NCBI GenBank assembly: GCA_002731275.1 | Contig: PCBK01000003.1 | Location: 62,001-126,000 of the forward strand | Direction: 5' to 3' | Length of the DNA: 64,000 bases | Source: Deltaproteobacteria bacterium | GTDB lineage: Bacteria > Myxococcota_C > UBA6777 | Shown here: positions 60,497 through 64,000 of the stretch, one piece after another | How the letters are laid out: every line of letters begins with the position of its first letter | Position numbering within the stretch: the stretch's first letter is position 1 | Translations under genes and position numbers: made by a program | The notes under the pieces: model-generated | The model's database searches: none | What the model saw: the letters and a program-made list of their open reading frames with translations, nothing else | What the model was told of the DNA's origin: nothing

Positions 60497-61758
60497 GATG
60501 TTCTCCTTTGTGTATCGATAAGCCCTCTCACCTTCACCCGTCTGACACCGATTCCAAAGAGTCTGACAGGGAGCCATTGGACGATGGAGAGCTGTGATAT
60601 CTTGTTCTGTATCCACTTGACCCAGCGAGGTGGCGAAGAGGTCTTCTTTTCGGCACGCAGAGAGGCCCTTTGGATCATCACCTGCACCATCTGAATGAGC
60701 CGTGTGTCGAGCATCCGCTTCTTTTGGATATTGTGCAACGTGCGGACATCGACGTGACCTTTGGCCAGCCCTTTTGCGAGCATCATTCCGGCAACAGCCG
60801 CATCCTGAATGGCCAGATTAATTCCAACACCTCCAACAGGCGACATCACGTGAGCAGCATCCCCGATCAGCAAAAGTCCTTCGCGATACCACGTCTCGGC
60901 GCGTTCAATTTTGACGGAGAGCAAAGAGAGGTCTTTCCAATCATCGAGCGCACGGAGTCTCTCTGCGAAGACTGGTTCTTGCCTCCCCACATCCTCGAAG
61001 TATGCGTATGGTGGTGCTTCTTTGAGCTGCTGGTATGAACCTTTGGGAATCACACAGCCGATCTGCCATTCACTTGGACGCTGGAAGAGCACGAGGAATT
61101 TGTCTCCTACAGGGAGATTGATCATACCTTCTTGGGGATCGCCTTCGAGATAAGGGAGGGAAAACCAGAGGATGTCATAGGGGACATCGGCGAGTGTGTG
61201 GACAGGCAGACCGGAGAGTTTACGGATCATCGAGAAGCGTCCATCCGCTCCCACGACGAGACTTGCGTGGACTTCGATGTCTCCATCAGCAGAGCGAGCG
61301 CGGACACCTTTGACGATGTTGTCCTGTTCGATGAGCTCTTTGGCGCGTGTTCCCCGTAGGAGACGGAAGTGGGGAAAGACTTCACAGGCTTTCGCGACAC
61401 ATTCGAGGAAGAGAGGCTGGGAGACGACCGCAACATATGGGAAATCAGAGCGCAAGACGTCGTAATTGAGGACCTGTTCACCATCATCTGTTGGCGTGAC
61501 AATCTCGCGAATCTTTTTGTGTGGGAGAGCAAGTACATCATCGGACAGTCCAATATCCCGCAGGATCTCCAAGGCAGAAGGCTGCAATGTGTCACCGCGA
61601 AACTTTCGATGAAAATCTTGATGGGCTTCGAGCACTGTGACCTCGATCCCCTGCAAGGCCAGGATATATCCCAACACCATACCACCGGGTCCACCCCCAA
61701 CAATCACACAATCAGTTTTCAAGACTTCCAAGGCTGGACTGGGTGTATTCTCCGTCAC
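60493..61758 (-). CDS. FAD-dependent monooxygenase (UbiH/PHBH family)
   Basis: 421 aa from GTG 61758, eight bases after AAAGGAG; longer upstream frames lack a start signal. 'CVIVGGGPGGMVLGYILALQGIEVTVLEAH' dinucleotide fold, 'VVGADGRFSMIRKLSG' DG motif, and 'LLIGDAAHVMSPVGGVGINLAIQDAAVAG' FAD motif. The C-terminal 70 residues are basic and may touch the membrane. Hydroxylates an aromatic or lipid-like substrate with NAD(P)H and O2. Coupled to the SDR gene by ATGA overlap. Confidence 0.92.
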   Translation of the reverse strand: MTENTPSPALEVLKTDCVIVGGGPGGMVLGYILALQGIEVTVLEAHQDFHRKFRGDTLQPSALEILRDIGLSDDVLALPHKKIREIVTPTDDGEQVLNYDVLRSDFPYVAVVSQPLFLECVAKACEVFPHFRLLRGTRAKELIEQDNIVKGVRARSADGDIEVHASLVVGADGRFSMIRKLSGLPVHTLADVPYDILWFSLPYLEGDPQEGMINLPVGDKFLVLFQRPSEWQIGCVIPKGSYQQLKEAPPYAYFEDVGRQEPVFAERLRALDDWKDLSLLSVKIERAETWYREGLLLIGDAAHVMSPVGGVGINLAIQDAAVAGMMLAKGLAKGHVDVRTLHNIQKKRMLDTRLIQMVQVMIQRASLRAEKKTSSPPRWVKWIQNKISQLSIVQWLPVRLFGIGVRRVKVRGLIDTQRRTS

Positions 61759-61856
61759 AACGAGCGCTCCTTTCGCAATGTATAGGCAGTTTTGACAAGC
61801 TCTGCATCTATATTGGTAGGAGGGCACACAAAAAGAAAGTCCTGCACACAAGTCAA

Positions 61857-62810
61857 TCAGATATTCCGCAAGATCCTGTCTCTTGTGTCGCCATCGTATA
61901 CGCCTGTTAAAGGCGCAACTTTCTCGTGGTAAGGACTCTGAACTCCCATACAATCAGCAATATCCTCAAGCATTGCTCCCAAGTAGGGCAAAGAGAGTCC
62001 AGCTCCAAGTAGTTGCTGCCAATTATTTTGGGTTAAGTGGCGAAGAGCTTTGACACCAGCTTTTGTTTCCTTGTACTTGGATTTACGTTTCTTTTGGGGA
62101 TTACACAGGTATTCGAGATACTTTTTGGGGTGAAACTCCAGGGAAAAAGGCTGGCTATCACGTCGCGCAAGATCTTGGGCAAACATGCGCTCTGCGTAAG
62201 CGGGCTGCTCCACAGTTCCTTCAGAAGGAATCACCTGAAATGATTCAAGATCCGGATGTTGGGGACAGATCATGGGGACTCTTGGAGGATCAAAAGGTCG
62301 CAGCCCCTCCGAAGGCGGAAATGACATCTGAACTCCCGCTGCAGCAAGTGCCGAAAACGACGCAAAGAAATAGCTCTCCATCATAGGAGACAAAAGATGG
62401 AAGGAGCACTGTTCCCGAACACGTCGAATTCTTTCATCCATTTTTCTTTGATTCATGGAGCTTTCGGCCTCATCAAATAAAACATACCGAACAGCATCAT
62501 GGAGCAAACGAGTGATATCTTCGGGGGTGTCCATATGATCAAGCTCAATATCCTCGACAAGGATCGCCATATCTGCCGAAATGGGACGAGAACTATGTCT
62601 CTCAGGGAATACGGCTGCGACAAGCGCCTTCGCGACCTTGTGTACACGTGAGTTCTGCTGGAAAGGGAAACGGATGGGATTTGAAGTGAAGCCATCAACA
62701 TATTGAGGTGGGAGAAAATTGGCGTTTGGAAACAACAAAGCAAGAGCATCTGAGAGACCTTTTTCTTCGAGCTTGCCTGTTACGATCAGCTTGATGTTCT
62801 TTTTGGACAT
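61857..62810 (-). CDS. TOPRIM-like (DUF4276-like) partner of the AAA ATPase
   Basis: 317 aa from ATG 62810 (AAGGAG seven bases upstream). N-terminus 'IKLIVTGKLEEKGLSDALALLFPNANF' resembles the TOPRIM/DUF4276 'LIVEGKTEE..L' start, though the usual first catalytic Glu is Thr. 'ADMAILVEDIELDHM' could supply the acidic pair, and 'LLSPMMESYFFASFSALAAAGV' resembles the DUF4276 'ESW-LAD--AL' motif. The remainder is unrecognised. It starts two bases after the ATPase stop, so the two act together. Nuclease activity is inference. Confidence 0.72.
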   Translation of the reverse strand: MSKKNIKLIVTGKLEEKGLSDALALLFPNANFLPPQYVDGFTSNPIRFPFQQNSRVHKVAKALVAAVFPERHSSRPISADMAILVEDIELDHMDTPEDITRLLHDAVRYVLFDEAESSMNQRKMDERIRRVREQCSFHLLSPMMESYFFASFSALAAAGVQMSFPPSEGLRPFDPPRVPMICPQHPDLESFQVIPSEGTVEQPAYAERMFAQDLARRDSQPFSLEFHPKKYLEYLCNPQKKRKSKYKETKAGVKALRHLTQNNWQQLLGAGLSLPYLGAMLEDIADCMGVQSPYHEKVAPLTGVYDGDTRDRILRNI

Positions 62811-62812
62811 CC

Positions 62813-63970
62813 TCACTCTCCTTCAGGCTCTTGCTTGCCAAAGTCCCTTCCATACAAGTCACCAAGCATGAACTGTTGTAGCCACTCTTTATCCAGAATC
62901 TCAGAAAGTGGTGTGAGGAGACTCTCACGGGTAGGATCCGCAACAAACACACGCTCCTCTTTTTTGTGGAATGAATTGAGTATATAAGGAGAGTGAGTCG
63001 CCAACAACACAGTGATTTGTTTCTCCTTCGCCCACTCTTCTATCGCCTCAAGAAGAACATGGATCGCGTGGGGGTGCAGCCCGTTCTCAGGCTCATCAAT
63101 ACTTATCACGCCTCCTTCAGGGGCAGAACACACAGCCATAAGATGAAGCAATCCAACCAAAAGACCATTTGATACATTGTATGGATAGACCCCAATATCC
63201 GACTTTTTTGTGTAAAATCGAGCAAAGACCGATTGTCCAGCGCTGTCAAAATCAAGGTCGTCGAACATTGTGGGAAATGCTTCTTGTAACACCTCAATCA
63301 CAAATTCGTACTTCTCTTTGTGCTCACGTGTAGTTGACCATTGTCGCAATGTCGCAAACGCATTCTCTCCACGAGAACGCAATCGAAAATCTCGAACATC
63401 ACGTGAACCAAACATTCGGAGTTGCATTAAATCATAATCACCATAAGCCTCAAACTGCCCCAAATGCAACACAAACGATTCAAGTTGTTTGTGGATGTTA
63501 TTGTCAAGTTCAGTAGCTCGCCGTAGAACAGTCCATCCAGATGATGGAACCAACTCGCCATTCAACACGAAGTGCTCCTGACCTGGATGTTGCTCAGCAA
63601 TTTTATCATCTCCCAAAAAAAGACTCTCAACCACAGGTAACTGTAAACCCCCTCCCCCTCCCAAAGCCGGTCTCAAACACCAACGAACACCATCCATTTC
63701 AACTTTCAAAGAAAAAGTGACACGACGAGATGCAAGCGAACCGACCATTCTTTCGGCCTTGCTGTGCAAGAGCATTTCAACACCACCATCTTCTTCCAAA
63801 GCATTTCCTGGAGTGTACACAAGAGAGTTTTTGAGGAACCTCAGAGCACGCAAACAGGTTGTTTTGCCAGCACCATTGGGTCCGATAATCGCATGGAGTC
63901 CAGCGTCAGTAAATTGGACATCCAAATGATGGATTGCTCTGTAGTTTTGAACCTGCAACTGAATACCCAT
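62813..63970 (-). CDS. AAA/ABC-type ATPase (AAA_21/OLD-like)
   Basis: 385 aa from ATG 63970 (AAGGAG five bases before; GTG/ATG codons directly upstream are too close). SMC-like ATPase: 'LQVQNYRAIHHLDVQF' and Walker A 'AIIGPNGAGKTTCLRALRF' at residues about 28-46. Middle insertion of about 200 residues. Then 'YPYNVSNGLLVGLLHLMAV' (signature-like), Walker B 'GGVISIDEPENGLHPHAI', and H-loop 'TVLLATHSPYIL'. Such ATPases pair with TOPRIM or other nucleases in anti-phage systems (OLD, PARIS and relatives). Its partner is the next gene. The start region is near the window end, so further genes could lie upstream. Confidence 0.88.
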   Translation of the reverse strand: MGIQLQVQNYRAIHHLDVQFTDAGLHAIIGPNGAGKTTCLRALRFLKNSLVYTPGNALEEDGGVEMLLHSKAERMVGSLASRRVTFSLKVEMDGVRWCLRPALGGGGGLQLPVVESLFLGDDKIAEQHPGQEHFVLNGELVPSSGWTVLRRATELDNNIHKQLESFVLHLGQFEAYGDYDLMQLRMFGSRDVRDFRLRSRGENAFATLRQWSTTREHKEKYEFVIEVLQEAFPTMFDDLDFDSAGQSVFARFYTKKSDIGVYPYNVSNGLLVGLLHLMAVCSAPEGGVISIDEPENGLHPHAIHVLLEAIEEWAKEKQITVLLATHSPYILNSFHKKEERVFVADPTRESLLTPLSEILDKEWLQQFMLGDLYGRDFGKQEPEGE

Positions 63971-64000
63971 CATCACTCCTTCTCTTCATGGGACATACAA

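Overview
The window looks like a chromosomal segment of a Gram-negative bacterium of the myxobacterial / deltaproteobacterial type (Myxococcota or a close relative), with roughly balanced base composition. The evidence is a tripartite RND efflux system with a TolC-like outer-membrane protein, many lipoproteins with Glu-Pro-rich stalks, MopE-type 'DNDCDG' modules, an AgmX/PglI-type C-terminal domain and a UGA-encoded selenoprotein. I saw no rRNA, tRNA, CRISPR array, transposase or prophage genes. This is ordinary chromosome with small accessory cassettes.

Layout. 1-7.9 kb: a truncated papain-like protein, an M20 amidohydrolase, an ECF sigma / anti-sigma / AgmX-like operon, a decayed response-regulator fragment, an orphan SecD-like exported protein and small exported or membrane proteins. 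8.3-10.2 kb: a FAD monooxygenase overlapping its TetR regulator, with a palindromic operator; a perfect CRP-like palindrome lies nearby. 10.4-18.8 kb: secreted and lipoproteins, a leucine-rich-repeat protein, an ADP-ribosylglycohydrolase, a TipA-like MerR regulator with a textbook 19-bp-spacer promoter, and a GNAT. 18.8-32.7 kb: an SDR/NADP-oxidoreductase pair divergent from a LysR regulator, an orphan histidine kinase, a giant membrane-anchored HEAT protein, a cobalamin/iron-type binding lipoprotein, dapD, an N-formylglutamate amidohydrolase-like enzyme, a TauE/SafE transporter and a PP2A-like phosphatase.

32.7-41.1 kb is a six-gene minus-strand operon whose order is ccr-like, HpcH/HpaI lyase, methylsuccinyl-CoA dehydrogenase, mesaconyl-CoA hydratase, ethylmalonyl-CoA mutase, meaB. 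Together these cover almost all dedicated steps of the ethylmalonyl-CoA pathway for acetyl-CoA assimilation. The ccr-like first gene has altered carboxylase-site residues, so its exact reaction is open.

41.6-48.8 kb: a SUKH-ankyrin cassette, a large five-module MopE/VWA lipoprotein, and a short thioredoxin-fold (ArsC-like) gene containing an in-frame TGA where a UxxC redox motif would lie, followed by a bSECIS-like hairpin. This gene is broken into a shorter ORF by any standard gene caller, and it is the best 'hidden' feature in the window. 48.2-56.9 kb: tolC-tetR and mfp-rnd transcribed divergently from back-to-back promoters, each followed immediately by a copy of the same 22-bp operator. 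57-64 kb: a membrane-anchored WS/DGAT-like acyltransferase, a FAD monooxygenase/SDR pair, and an AAA ATPase plus TOPRIM-like partner that resembles two-gene defence cassettes.
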